Assembly: GCF_900102905.1 (NCBI RefSeq)
Contig: NZ_FNFV01000001.1
Location: 565,501 to 629,500, forward strand
Source: Meinhardsimonia xiamenensis
GTDB taxonomy: Bacteria; Pseudomonadota; Alphaproteobacteria; Rhodobacterales; Rhodobacteraceae
Length of the DNA stretch: 64,000 nt
Direction: 5' to 3'
This document shows, in pieces, positions 21,000 through 29,244 of this stretch. Both the position numbers and the translations under genes were made by a program. The notes beneath the pieces are model-generated. The model saw only the letters and a list, made by a program, of their open reading frames with translations. It was not told the DNA's origin and made no database searches. Position 1 is the first letter of the stretch. Every line of letters begins with the position of its first letter.

Positions 21000-22436
21000 T
21001 CATTCGGCGGCAATCTGCCGCGCCGCGGCGGCGAAGCGTTCAAGAATGGCATCGGCGGCCTCGCGCCCGTCGCGGATCGCCCAGACGACGAGGCTCGCGC
21101 CCCGCACGATGTCGCCCGCGGCATAGACCCCGTCGAGGCTGGTGGCATGGGTGCGGAAGTCGGCCTTGATGGTACCCCAGCGTGTCACCTCGAGGCCATC
21201 CACGCCCCAGAGCCGGGGCAGCTCCTCCGGCTCGAAGCCCAGCGCCTTGATGACCAGATCGGCGGGCTCGACATACTCCGCCCCCTCTATCGGCTCGGGC
21301 TTCTGGCGTCCCGTGGCATCGGGCGCGCCGAGGCGCATCTTCTGCACGATGACCCCTTCCACCGGGTCGCCGACGAAACCTTTCGGAGCAGTGAGCCAGA
21401 CGAACTCGACGCCTTCCTCCTCGGCGTTCTGCACCTCGCGCACCGAGCCCGGCATGTTCGCACGGTCTCGCCGGTAGAGGCACTTCACGCTCACCGCGTC
21501 CTGGCGGATCGCGGTGCGTACGCAGTCCATCGCCGTGTCGCCGCCGCCGATCACCACCACGCGCTTGCCGGCCGCGTTCAGCGTGCCGTCCTCGAACTCG
21601 GGCACGCGATCGCCGAAGCCCACGCGATTGGCCGCGGTGAGATAGTCGAGCGCGCGCACGATCCCGCGCGCACCGGCGCCGGGCGCGTCGATCACCCGCG
21701 CCTTGTAGACGCCGGTGGCGATCAGCACGGCGTCATGCGCGGCGCGGATCTCGTCGAAGCCGATGTCCTCGCCGACGTTGCAGTCGAGGCGGAAGGTCAC
21801 GCCGCCCTTCTCGAGCTGTTCGATCCGGCGCATGACGACCGGCTTTTCGAGCTTGAAGCCGGGAATGCCGTAGGTGAGCAGACCCCCGGCCCGGTCATAC
21901 CGATCATAGACGGTGACCTGCACGCCGGCACGCCGGAGCCTGTCGGCCGCGGCAAGCCCGGCCGGCCCCGCGCCGATGATCCCGACGCTCTCTTCGCGTT
22001 CATGGGCGGGGGAGGGGATGTCGACCCAGCCCTGCTCCCAGGCGGTGTCGGTGAGGAACTTCTCGATCGCGCCGATGGTTACCGTGCCATGGCCCGCCTG
22101 TTCGATCACGCAATTGCCCTCGCAAAGCCGGTCCTGAGGGCAGATGCGGCCGCAGATTTCGGGAAAGGTGTTCGTGTACTGGCTCAGGCGGTAGGCCTCT
22201 TCGAGCCGGCCCTCGGCGGTGAGCTTGAGCCAGTCGGGGATGTTGTTGTGCAGCGGGCAATGCGTCTGGCAGTAGGGCACGCCGCACTGACTGCAGCGCG
22301 CCGCCTGCTGCGCGGCCTTTTCCGCGGCAAATTCGCCATAGATCTCGCGGAAGTCGTGCGCGCGTGCGGGCGCGGGACGCTTCGGCGGCGTTTCCATCGG
22401 TACATCGACGAACTGGAGCATTCTGAGCTTCTTCAC
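21000..22436 (-). CDS. gltD: Glutamate synthase (NADPH) small subunit
   Basis: 478-aa flavoprotein that feeds NADPH electrons to GltB. I start at a GTG (22434-22436; VKKLRMLQFVDVP) with AAGGAG 7 nt upstream; the frame runs further up but without support. N-terminal cysteines for two 4Fe-4S clusters are in CSQCGVPYCQTHCP and RICPQDRLCEGNC. The FAD site is GIIGAGPAGLAAADRL; the NADPH site is VVVIGGGDTAMDCVRTA. The order gltD-gltB with an 83-bp gap suggests one operon. Confidence 0.95.
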   Translation of the reverse strand: MKKLRMLQFVDVPMETPPKRPAPARAHDFREIYGEFAAEKAAQQAARCSQCGVPYCQTHCPLHNNIPDWLKLTAEGRLEEAYRLSQYTNTFPEICGRICPQDRLCEGNCVIEQAGHGTVTIGAIEKFLTDTAWEQGWVDIPSPAHEREESVGIIGAGPAGLAAADRLRRAGVQVTVYDRYDRAGGLLTYGIPGFKLEKPVVMRRIEQLEKGGVTFRLDCNVGEDIGFDEIRAAHDAVLIATGVYKARVIDAPGAGARGIVRALDYLTAANRVGFGDRVPEFEDGTLNAAGKRVVVIGGGDTAMDCVRTAIRQDAVSVKCLYRRDRANMPGSVREVQNAEEEGVEFVWLTAPKGFVGDPVEGVIVQKMRLGAPDATGRQKPEPIEGAEYVEPADLVIKALGFEPEELPRLWGVDGLEVTRWGTIKADFRTHATSLDGVYAAGDIVRGASLVVWAIRDGREAADAILERFAAAARQIAAE

Positions 22437-22502
22437 GGTGGGGCTCCTTGCTGTCCTCGGTGCTCCTCCGGCCCGCGCGCCGGGGTCATCCGTTCTGGTC
22501 GC

Positions 22503-22629
22503 GGTGTCATGTACATGATCGCGACACCAAAGAAAAGTAAGAAATACTGACATAACTTTCGCCGCAATCCGCGCGGGCTGGAGCCGACCGGGTCAAAATG
22601 CGTGATAACAGGTAAGTAATACTGACTTG
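22503..22629. promoter_or_regulatory. gltD upstream region: palindrome and paired AT-rich direct repeats
   Basis: Between gltD and uppP the DNA is AT-richer than usual. TCATGTACATGA (22507-22518) is a perfect palindrome nested in GGTGTC...GACACC (22503-22528). Two near-direct repeats follow, TAAGAAATACTGACATAA (22538-22555) and TAAGTAATACTGACTTG (22613-22629), 75 bp apart. These look like regulator sites for the gltDB promoter or for uppP. The CTGACATAA in the first repeat also occurs at 25867-25875, in front of the MarR gene. Confidence 0.4.
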
Positions 22630-22694
22630 TTTTTGAGCTTTCCATTGCGGGTGAAGCGGATAGGTTTCGGGCGTTCCTCACGCGAGCCCGGCCC

Positions 22695-23498
22695 ATGCCC
22701 ATCCTGCATCTGCTTCTCGTCGCCACGATCCAGGGGATCACCGAGTTCCTGCCCATCTCCTCATCAGGGCATCTGATCCTCCTGCCGCAGCTCACCGGTG
22801 CGGCTGACCAGGGGCTGGCGGTGGATGTGGCCGTGCATGTGGGCACGCTTCTGGCGGTGATTCTGTATTTCTGGCGCGATGTGCGCCTGGCGGCGGGCGG
22901 CCTGCCGGCGCTTCTTGCAGGGCGCGTCGGGGAGCCGGGCGCGCTGCTCGCGCTGCTGCTGGTCATCGCCACCGTTCCCGTCGTCCTGGCCGGTGCGCTG
23001 CTCGAACTCGCGGGGCTGACCGCGGCGCTGCGCTCTGTTGCCGTCATTGGCTGGACAACGCTGATCTTCGGGCTGCTTCTGTGGTGGGCCGACAGGACAG
23101 GACAGCAGGTCAAGCGAAGCGAGGAATGGTGCCTGCGTGACGCCGTGGTGATGGGCCTGTGGCAGGCGCTGGCGCTCATCCCCGGCACCTCGCGGTCGGG
23201 TGTGACCATTACCGCCGCGCGGCGCCTCGGCTACGCCCGTCACGACGCCGCGCGCCTGTCGATGCTGATGTCGATACCGACCATTCTTGCGTCGGGGGCG
23301 CTCCTCGGTGCCGAGGTCGCGCTTTCGGGCGACCCCGGGCGGCTGTCCGACATGGTGATCGGCGCGGCATTCGCGTTCGCCGCGGCGCTCCTCGCGCTCA
23401 GTCTGATGATGCGCCTCCTGCGCAGCCTCAGTTTCACCCCCTACGTCATCTATCGCGTGGGGCTGGGCCTTGTGCTGCTGTGGGTCGCCTACGGCTGA
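22695..23498 (+). CDS. uppP: Undecaprenyl-diphosphatase
   Basis: 267-aa BacA/UppP-type membrane phosphatase that recycles the C55 lipid carrier for cell-wall synthesis. The two family motifs are ITEFLPISSSGHLILLP near residue 15 and LIPGTSRSGVTITAARR in the second half. About eight membrane segments; the C-terminus ends YRVGLGLVLLWVAYG. The stop is 4 bp from the stop of the convergent NDUFA9-like gene. Confidence 0.95.
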   Translation: MPILHLLLVATIQGITEFLPISSSGHLILLPQLTGAADQGLAVDVAVHVGTLLAVILYFWRDVRLAAGGLPALLAGRVGEPGALLALLLVIATVPVVLAGALLELAGLTAALRSVAVIGWTTLIFGLLLWWADRTGQQVKRSEEWCLRDAVVMGLWQALALIPGTSRSGVTITAARRLGYARHDAARLSMLMSIPTILASGALLGAEVALSGDPGRLSDMVIGAAFAFAAALLALSLMMRLLRSLSFTPYVIYRVGLGLVLLWVAYG

Positions 23499-23502
23499 CC
23501 GT

Positions 23503-24501
23503 TCACGCGCCGTGCCGGTGCCGCGCCCTGAGCCGCCGGGCGCTGTCGCGTATCGCCGCGTATTGCCCGAGTGGGCGATAGGGCCACAGATACTCGGGCA
23601 GCACCGCTTCCATCGGCGTCGGCGTGACGCCGAGGTCAATGAGCCCGCGCGCCGTCTCCGACACCACGTTGTCGCGCCGCAGAAGCCGGATCTGGTCACG
23701 CGTGACGGGCGGCGTCAGAAGCCCGATGGTCAGCGCCGACAGCGCCTCGCTCACGCCGCCGATCGCCGCGCCCGCCCAGAAGGGAAGCGGCAGGATCAGC
23801 CGGCGCCGCTCGATGACGTCGAGCATGCGGCGCATGAGCCCGGCGAAATCGTCGATCTCCGGCCCGCCGAGCTCATACACGCCGGCGGTCTCGTCGTTGT
23901 CGATGGCATTCACCGCCGCGGCCGCGACGTCTTCGACATAGACGGGCTGGAAGCGCGTGCGCGCCCCGAAGACCGGAATCACCGGCGACATCCGTGCCAT
24001 GGCGGCGAAACGGTTGAAGAACTGATCCTCGGGTCCGAACACCACCGATGGGCGCAATATCACCGCGTCCGGCCGCGCGGCCAGCACCGCCGCCTCACCG
24101 GCGGCCTTGGTGCGGGCATAGAGGCTCGGGCTCTGCGGATCGGCGCCGAGGGCGGAGACGTGCACCACGCGCTCAACGCCCTCCTCGGCAGCAATGCGCG
24201 CGACCCGACCCGCGCCCTCGTCATGCACGGCGCTGAAGCTGTTGGCGCCGGACGGCGTGAGAACGCCCACGCAGTTGACCACCGCGTCGGCGGAACGGGT
24301 GGCAAGCCGCACGCTTGCCTCGTCGCGGATGTTGGCGAAGACGGGCTCGATCTGGCCGGGAACGCCGTAGGTGCGGGTAAAGAGCGCCTCGTTGGGCCGG
24401 CGCACCGCGACCCGGATGCGCCAGCCATCCTCGGCCAGCCGTTCGGTGATGTAGCGCCCGATGAACCCGGAGCCGCCGAAAACCGTCACGAGCCTCGACA
24501 T
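23503..24501 (-). CDS. NDUFA9-like NAD(P)-binding protein (atypical SDR)
   Basis: 332-aa protein of the complex I NDUFA9 / NAD(P)H-binding subgroup. The N-terminal nucleotide motif is TVFGGSGFIGRYITERLA; later features are VNCVGVLTPSGANSFSAVH, VHVSALGADPQSPSLYARTK (YxxxK) and RPSVVFGPEDQFFNRFA. The ATG has AGAGGAGGCAGGCG upstream. In alphaproteobacteria such proteins are quinone- or complex I-associated or act in quinone biosynthesis; which applies here is open. Confidence 0.8.
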   Translation of the reverse strand: MSRLVTVFGGSGFIGRYITERLAEDGWRIRVAVRRPNEALFTRTYGVPGQIEPVFANIRDEASVRLATRSADAVVNCVGVLTPSGANSFSAVHDEGAGRVARIAAEEGVERVVHVSALGADPQSPSLYARTKAAGEAAVLAARPDAVILRPSVVFGPEDQFFNRFAAMARMSPVIPVFGARTRFQPVYVEDVAAAAVNAIDNDETAGVYELGGPEIDDFAGLMRRMLDVIERRRLILPLPFWAGAAIGGVSEALSALTIGLLTPPVTRDQIRLLRRDNVVSETARGLIDLGVTPTPMEAVLPEYLWPYRPLGQYAAIRDSARRLRARHRHGA

Positions 24502-24583
24502 CGCCTGCCTCCTCTGGATGGGTCGGCTCTCCTTAGCGTTCCGTGCGCGCGCAAACAAGACGACCGGAACGCGCGATCGGCCG

Positions 24584-24612
24584 TTGACACCCCCCTCGGG
24601 CGGAGATACATC
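24584..24612 (+). promoter_or_regulatory. Sigma-70-type promoter of tRNA-Leu
   Basis: TTGACA (24584-24589), a 17-nt spacer and TACATC (24607-24612) place a start site a few bases before the tRNA 5' end at 24629. It is the cleanest housekeeping promoter in the window; the -10 box is imperfect. Confidence 0.7.
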
Positions 24613-24628
24613 GCCGCTCACGACACCT

Positions 24629-24715
24629 GCCCAGGTGGCGGAACTGGTAGACGCGCTAGCTTCAGGTGCTAGTGCCCGTATGGGCGTGGAGGTTCGAGTC
24701 CTCTCCTGGGCACCA
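24629..24715 (+). tRNA. tRNA-Leu (CAG)
   Basis: 87-nt class II tRNA with encoded CCA. The acceptor arm is GCCCAGG with CCTGGGC, then discriminator A and CCA (24713-24715). The anticodon arm is CTAGC-TTCAGGT-GCTAG, giving anticodon CAG. The long variable arm (TGCCCGTATGGGCG) and T arm (GAGGTTCGAGTCCTC) are intact. It is transcribed between the NDUFA9-like gene and ilvE, both on the other strand. Confidence 0.96.
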
Positions 24716-24780
24716 TTCCCCCGCAGAACTGTTTCCCGAAGAACGTGATACCGGCCATGGTGGGGCGGGCATCGTCCCGC

Positions 24781-24830
24781 ACGGGCGCGCCCTTGCCCCG
24801 ACGCGGGCGCCCTTGCCCCGACGCGGGCGC
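24781..24830. repeat. 20-bp tandem repeat, about 2.5 units
   Basis: A unit containing CCTTGCCCCGACGCGGGCGC occurs at 24791-24810 and 24811-24830 exactly, with a partial, two-mismatch copy just before. It lies between the tRNA and the ilvE end hairpin. No function is evident. Confidence 0.7.
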
Positions 24831-24841
24831 AGGTGCGGGCG

Positions 24842-24864
24842 CGCGGCACCCTTGACGTGCCGCG
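24842..24864 (-). terminator. ilvE downstream hairpin
   Basis: Perfect 8-bp stem CGCGGCAC (24842-24849) with GTGCCGCG (24857-24864), 7-nt loop, starting about 10 nt past the ilvE stop. No T-run follows on the minus strand, so the terminator call rests on position. Confidence 0.5.
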
Positions 24865-24873
24865 ACCCGGAGC

Positions 24874-25740
24874 TCAGCTGCGCACCAGCTTCTCGTAGGC
24901 CTCGGCGATCTCGCGGGTGAGCTGGCCGACCTCGAAGGTGTAGTCGCCGATCTGACCCACGGGCGTGACCTCGGCCGCCGTGCCCGTCAGCCAGCACTGC
25001 TGGAAGTCCTCGAGCTCGCGCGGCTCGATGTGGCGCTCGTGCACCTTGATCTGGCGGTCCTTCAGAAGGCCGATCACCGTCTGCCGCGTCAGTCCGTTCA
25101 GGAAACAGTCGGGCTTCGGCGTGTGCACCTCGCCATCCTTCACGAAGAAGATGTTCGCACCCGTCGCTTCGGCCACATAGCCGCGATAGTCCATGAACAA
25201 CGCATCCGAGCAGCCCTTGTTCTCGGCCTGGTGCTTGGAGATCGTGCAGATCATGTAGAGCCCGGCCGCCTTGGCGTGAACGGGAATCGTCTCGGGGCTC
25301 GGACGCTTCCAGCGCGCGATGTCGAGCTTCGCACCCTTGTACTTGGCGTCGCCGTAGTAGCTGCCCCACTCCCAGGCGGCGATGGCGAGGCGGACGGGAT
25401 TGCGGCGGGCGGCAACGCCCATGTCTTCGCCGGAGCCACGCCAGGCGACGGCGCGCACATAGGCGTCGGTGAGGTTGTTGGCCTTCAGCACCTGCTCCTT
25501 GGCCTGCTCGATTTGATCGACGGTCCAGGGAATCTCGAAATCGAGGCATTTCGCCGAGAAGTGCAGCCGCTCGGAATGTGCGCGGGAAAGGAAGATCCTG
25601 CCACCATAGGCGCGCTCGCCCTCGAAGACCGACGAGGCGTAGTGCAGCGCGTGGGTCAGAATGTGCACGTTCGCCTCGCGCCAGGGCACAAGGCGCCCGT
25701 CCATCCAGATGTAGCCGTCCCGATCGTCATAGCCCGACAT
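24874..25740 (-). CDS. ilvE: Branched-chain amino acid aminotransferase
   Basis: 288-aa PLP fold-type IV enzyme catalysing the last step of valine, leucine and isoleucine synthesis. I start at MSGYDDRDGYIWMDG, with AAAGGAA upstream, not at the in-frame ATG 24 codons earlier. Motifs: HALHYASSVFEGERAYGG, SDALFMDYRGYVAEATGANIFF and PDCFLNGLTRQTVIGL. The PLP lysine is probably within AKYKGAKLDIARWKRP. It diverges from the MarR-type regulator. Confidence 0.9.
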   Translation of the reverse strand: MSGYDDRDGYIWMDGRLVPWREANVHILTHALHYASSVFEGERAYGGRIFLSRAHSERLHFSAKCLDFEIPWTVDQIEQAKEQVLKANNLTDAYVRAVAWRGSGEDMGVAARRNPVRLAIAAWEWGSYYGDAKYKGAKLDIARWKRPSPETIPVHAKAAGLYMICTISKHQAENKGCSDALFMDYRGYVAEATGANIFFVKDGEVHTPKPDCFLNGLTRQTVIGLLKDRQIKVHERHIEPRELEDFQQCWLTGTAAEVTPVGQIGDYTFEVGQLTREIAEAYEKLVRS

Positions 25741-25854
25741 GACCGTGTTCCTTTCCCGATGCCGCAACCGGCTTTTCACATGTTGCGCGCGATAGGTCCG
25801 AAACGGATACAATCTTGCGCAAAATCGGCAAACCGCTAACAGCCAGACCTTGGA

Positions 25855-25888
25855 ATGTCAACAAGGCTGACATAAACTGAGAATGTCA
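25855..25888. promoter_or_regulatory. Three ATGTCA/TGACAT half-sites between ilvE and the MarR gene
   Basis: ATGTCA (25855-25860), TGACAT (25868-25873) and ATGTCA (25883-25888) form alternating inverted repeats with 7- and 9-nt spacers, just before the MarR start (25908). A dyad of this size next to a MarR gene is a natural autoregulatory operator; it could also control divergent ilvE. Confidence 0.5.
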
Positions 25889-25907
25889 GGAAACGGGATT
25901 TGCGGGC

Positions 25908-26414
25908 ATGACCGATCACGCTGGACCGGGGGCGGGGGGCGAGAGCCTTCTGTATCTGACCGACGAACAGCTCCGTAAGGGAATCGAGGCGATGTTCTTC
26001 GCCTATCGCGGTTTCACTGCCGACCCGGACAGGATCCTTGCCGAGAACGGCTACGGGCGGGCCCATCACCGCGCGCTGCACTTCATCCGCCGCTGTCCGG
26101 GAACGACCGTGAACAACCTGCTCGACATTCTGGGCGTGACCAAGCAGTCGCTCAACCGCGTGCTGCGCACGCTCATCGAGGACGGGCTCGTGGAAAGCCG
26201 CGTGGGCAATCGTGACAAGCGTGAGCGTCACCTCTACCTGACCGACAAAGGCGCCGAGCTGGAGACCCGGCTTTCGGAGGTGCAGCGCGAGCGCATGCGC
26301 GCCGCCTACCGCGCCGCCGGGCCCGAGGCGGTCGCCGGTTTCCGAAAGGTGCTCGAGGCGATGATGGACCCGCAGTTGCGCGCCCATTTCAACCGCCTCA
26401 AGGAGGGTGGATGA
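25908..26414 (+). CDS. petP: MarR-family regulator (PetP-like)
   Basis: 168-aa winged-helix repressor. The MarR core runs from HHRALHFIRRCPGTTVNNLL through GVTKQSLNRVLRTLIEDGLV (recognition helix) to the wing KRERHLYLTDKG; N- and C-terminal helices form the dimer interface. Its stop overlaps the next gene, a response regulator, by ATGA. This is the arrangement I recognise from Rhodobacter petP-petR, which is the basis for the symbol. The inverted repeats just upstream are a likely operator. Confidence 0.78.
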   Translation: MTDHAGPGAGGESLLYLTDEQLRKGIEAMFFAYRGFTADPDRILAENGYGRAHHRALHFIRRCPGTTVNNLLDILGVTKQSLNRVLRTLIEDGLVESRVGNRDKRERHLYLTDKGAELETRLSEVQRERMRAAYRAAGPEAVAGFRKVLEAMMDPQLRAHFNRLKEGG

Positions 26415-27133
26415 GCGAGGCTCGGGCCGTGCCGCAGGGGCTTCAGCGTCACCTGTTGCTTGTCGAGCCGGACGAGCGGTTGCGCGGGCTCCTCAGAGGA
26501 TGGCTGTCGCGTCACGGCTGTCTTGTGACCGCCGCGCGGGACGCGGGCCATGCGCGGCGGCTCCTCGAGGGGCTGGACTTCGATCTCGTCGTGGCTCCCG
26601 CAGCCTCGGCAAGCGAGCTCGCCATGGCCGGGCGCGCGCCGCTCCTGGCGCTTGCGGCCGGGCCGGAGGAGGCCGCGGCGGCGCGTGATGCCGGTGCGCG
26701 TGCCGTGCTGGCACGCCCCTTTGCCCCCGAAGAGCTTCTTGCCATGATCGAGCAGCTCGTGCCGCGCGAGGACGCGGCCGGGCCGGAGGAACAGGCGATT
26801 CGCCTCGGCAGCGCGCGCTTCGATCCGGTGACGCGCGAGTTGCGCCGCAATGGCGCGTTACTGCGCCTCACCGCGGCCGAGACGCGACTGATGGAGCGGT
26901 TGGCCGCTGCGGCTGGCGCGCCGGTGCGCCGCGAGAGCCTGATTGACGGCATGGGAAGGTCGCTCGAGGCCGCTGGCCGCGATGCAAGGCGGTCAGAGCA
27001 GGACGCGCGTGCGCAGCTGCGCGCCGTCGATGTCCAGATCACGCGGCTGCGGCGCAAGCTCGAGCCCGACCCGAAGAATCCGCGCTACATTCTCACGGTG
27101 CGCGGCGTCGGCTACATGCTGGTTCCCGACTGA
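26411..27133 (+). CDS. petR: OmpR-type response regulator with degenerate receiver (PetR-like)
   Basis: 240-aa protein. The N-terminal receiver domain has lost its phosphorylation chemistry: the acidic pair reads LLVEPDERL, the phosphoacceptor position is FDLVVAPAASAS (no Asp), the Thr/Ser position is LLALAAG, and the conserved Lys is Arg in VLARPF. The C-terminal winged helix is intact (RLTAAETRLMERLAAAAG, VDVQITRLRRKLEPDPKNPR, VRGVGYMLVPD), with an insert of about 15-20 residues before the recognition helix. No kinase gene is adjacent. It is coupled to the MarR gene. DNA binding is likely; control by phosphorylation is not. Confidence 0.8.
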   Translation: MSEARAVPQGLQRHLLLVEPDERLRGLLRGWLSRHGCLVTAARDAGHARRLLEGLDFDLVVAPAASASELAMAGRAPLLALAAGPEEAAAARDAGARAVLARPFAPEELLAMIEQLVPREDAAGPEEQAIRLGSARFDPVTRELRRNGALLRLTAAETRLMERLAAAAGAPVRRESLIDGMGRSLEAAGRDARRSEQDARAQLRAVDVQITRLRRKLEPDPKNPRYILTVRGVGYMLVPD

Positions 27134-27158
27134 TCCGCCGAGCAGGAGCGAGAGGCCC

Positions 27159-28097
27159 ATGACCACCGCGCTTTTTACCCATCCTTCGGCGCGCGAGCAC
27201 GTCACGCCCCCCGGCCACCCCGAGCAGGTGGCGCGCATCGAGGCCATCTGGCGCGCGCTGGAGGCTCCCGCCTTCACCGCCCTTGATCGGCGCGAGGCGC
27301 CGGAGGCGTCGGAGGCCGACCTCGAACTCTGCCACCCGCGCGGCCACATCGAGGCGATTCGCGCCGCGATCCCCGAGAGCCGCTACGTCGCGCTCGATGC
27401 CGACACCTTCGTCAGCCCCGGCTCGTGGGAGCCGGCGCTGCGCGCCGTGGGCGGCTGCATCGCGGCGGTGGATGCGGTGCTTGCGGGCGAGGTTGCCAAC
27501 GCCTTCGTTGCCATGCGCCCGCCCGGCCATCACGCCGAGCGCGCGCGGCCCATGGGCTTCTGCCTCTTCGGCAATGTCGCCATCGCCGCGCGCCACGCGC
27601 TCGAGCGGCACGGGCTTTCGCGCGTGGCCATTCTCGACTTCGACGTGCACCACGGCAACGGCACGCAGGATCTGATGTGGGACGAGCCGCGCGTGCGCTT
27701 TGCCTCCTCGCACCAGATGCCGCTCTATCCCGGCACCGGCAGCCGCGAGGAGCGTGGCGCGCATGGCAATATCATCAACGTCCCCCTCAAGCCCATGACC
27801 GGCGGCGCCGAGATGCGCGCGGCCTGGGACGGCGAGATATTGCCCGCCATCGACGCCTTCGCGCCCGAGCTGGTGCTCGTTTCGGCGGGGTTTGACGCCC
27901 ACGCCGCCGACCCGCTCGCGCAGCTCAACTGGACGGAAGAGGATTTCGCCTGGCTGACGGGGCGCATCTGCGATGTCGCCGCGCGCCATGCGGGCGGGCG
28001 CGTGGTCTCGACTCTGGAAGGGGGCTATGATCTTCAGGCGCTGGCCGCGAGCGTGGCCGCCCATGTATCGGTGCTGATGGAGAGGGGCGAGGAATGA
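27159..28097 (+). CDS. Histone deacetylase-family amidohydrolase
   Basis: 312-aa zinc hydrolase of the arginase/deacetylase fold (acetylpolyamine amidohydrolase / HDAC-like). Motifs: RPPGHHAERARPMGFCLFGN (catalytic His pair), ILDFDVHHGNGTQ and VSAGFDAHAADP (zinc Asp, His, Asp), LEGGYDLQALA at the C-terminus. The ATG at 27159 has AGGAGCGAGAGG upstream. Its stop overlaps xseB by ATGA. The substrate (an acetylated small molecule or a lysine) is unknown. Confidence 0.88.
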   Translation: MTTALFTHPSAREHVTPPGHPEQVARIEAIWRALEAPAFTALDRREAPEASEADLELCHPRGHIEAIRAAIPESRYVALDADTFVSPGSWEPALRAVGGCIAAVDAVLAGEVANAFVAMRPPGHHAERARPMGFCLFGNVAIAARHALERHGLSRVAILDFDVHHGNGTQDLMWDEPRVRFASSHQMPLYPGTGSREERGAHGNIINVPLKPMTGGAEMRAAWDGEILPAIDAFAPELVLVSAGFDAHAADPLAQLNWTEEDFAWLTGRICDVAARHAGGRVVSTLEGGYDLQALAASVAAHVSVLMERGEE

Positions 28098-28336
28098 GCG
28101 AGAAGCCGGTCGAGGAAATGTCCTTCGAGGAGGCGATGCGCGCCCTTGAGGAGGTGGTGCGGCAGCTCGAGTCGGGCGAGGTGGAGCTCGAGAAGTCGAT
28201 CGAGCTCTACGAGCGCGGCGCGAAGCTGAAGAAGCGCTGCGAGGAGAAGCTGCGCGAGGCGGAGGAGAAGATCGAGGCGATCACGCTGGATGAGACCGGC
28301 ACGCCCAAGGGCACGACGCCGGTCGAGGGACTGTGA
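28094..28336 (+). CDS. xseB: Exodeoxyribonuclease VII small subunit
   Basis: 80-aa, highly charged, helical protein with the XseB core MSFEEAMRALEEVVRQLESG then ELEKSIELYERGAKLKKRCE. It partners the large subunit XseA, not in this window. It overlaps the ends of both neighbours (ATGA upstream, GTGA with ispA downstream), within the deacetylase-xseB-ispA-dxs run. Confidence 0.93.
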   Translation: MSEKPVEEMSFEEAMRALEEVVRQLESGEVELEKSIELYERGAKLKKRCEEKLREAEEKIEAITLDETGTPKGTTPVEGL

Positions 28337-29217
28337 GCTTCGCGGAGCGGCTGCGGGCACGCACCGCGCCGCTCGAGTCCTTTCTCGACGAGGTGATGGC
28401 GCCGAAGCTCGCGGCCTCGGGCGCGCTGCCGCTCGGGTCGGCGATGGCCTATGCGTTGAAGGGCGGCAAGCGGCTGCGCGGCTTTCTCGTGCTCGAAGGC
28501 GCGGCGCTGCACGGGGCGGCGCAAGAGCAGGCGCTGTGGCCGGCGGCGGCGGTGGAGGCGATGCATGCCTATTCGCTCGTCCATGACGATCTGCCCTGCA
28601 TGGACGACGATGACTTGCGCCGCGGCCAGCCCACCGTGCATGTGAAATGGGACGAGGCGACGGCCGTTCTGGTGGGCGATGCGCTGCAGTCGCTGGCCTT
28701 CGAGCTTGCCTCGCATGAGGCCGCGCATCCCGACCCGGCCGTGCGGATCGCGCTTGTGGCGGGGCTCGCGCGTGCAGCCGGGGCTGAAGGCATGGTGCTC
28801 GGCCAGGCGCAGGACATCGCCGCCGAGAGCGCGACGAGCCCCCTCACCCTTGCCGAGATCACCGCGCTTCAGGCCAACAAGACCGGCGCGCTTATCGTCT
28901 GGTCGGCCGAGGCGGGGGCGCGGCTTGCCGGCGCCGACCCCGCGCCGATGGCGGCTTACGCGCGGGCGCTGGGGCTGGCATTCCAGATCGCCGATGACAT
29001 ATTGGACGTCGCAGGCGACGCGGCGAAGGCCGGCAAGCGCGTCGGCAAGGATGCCGCCCGCGGCAAGGCAACCTTCGTCTCGCTGCTCGGCCTTGAGGCC
29101 GCGCGCGCGCGCGCGGCCGAGCTTGTGGATGAGGCGATTGCCGCGCTCGATGGCTACGGCGCCGCCGCCGACGGGTTGCGGGAAGCGGCCCGCTTCGTTA
29201 TTGCCCGCGAGATGTGA
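28333..29217 (+). CDS. ispA: Geranyl/farnesyl diphosphate synthase
   Basis: 294-aa trans-prenyltransferase making C15 isoprenoid diphosphate. First aspartate-rich motif: DDLPCMDDDDLRRGQPTVH; second: FQIADDILDVAGD. Other family elements: ALKGGKRLRGFLVLEG and MVLGQAQDI. It starts at GTG within the xseB stop overlap. Its neighbour dxs makes the precursor side of the same pathway. Confidence 0.93.
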   Translation: MSFAERLRARTAPLESFLDEVMAPKLAASGALPLGSAMAYALKGGKRLRGFLVLEGAALHGAAQEQALWPAAAVEAMHAYSLVHDDLPCMDDDDLRRGQPTVHVKWDEATAVLVGDALQSLAFELASHEAAHPDPAVRIALVAGLARAAGAEGMVLGQAQDIAAESATSPLTLAEITALQANKTGALIVWSAEAGARLAGADPAPMAAYARALGLAFQIADDILDVAGDAAKAGKRVGKDAARGKATFVSLLGLEAARARAAELVDEAIAALDGYGAAADGLREAARFVIAREM

Positions 29218-29244
29218 TCGGACGCCCCCGAGGGGCGCGGAGAG

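Noticed and set aside
24781-24864. Possible CRISPR array
   Set aside because: Only 2.5 direct tandem units without unique spacers, and no cas genes.
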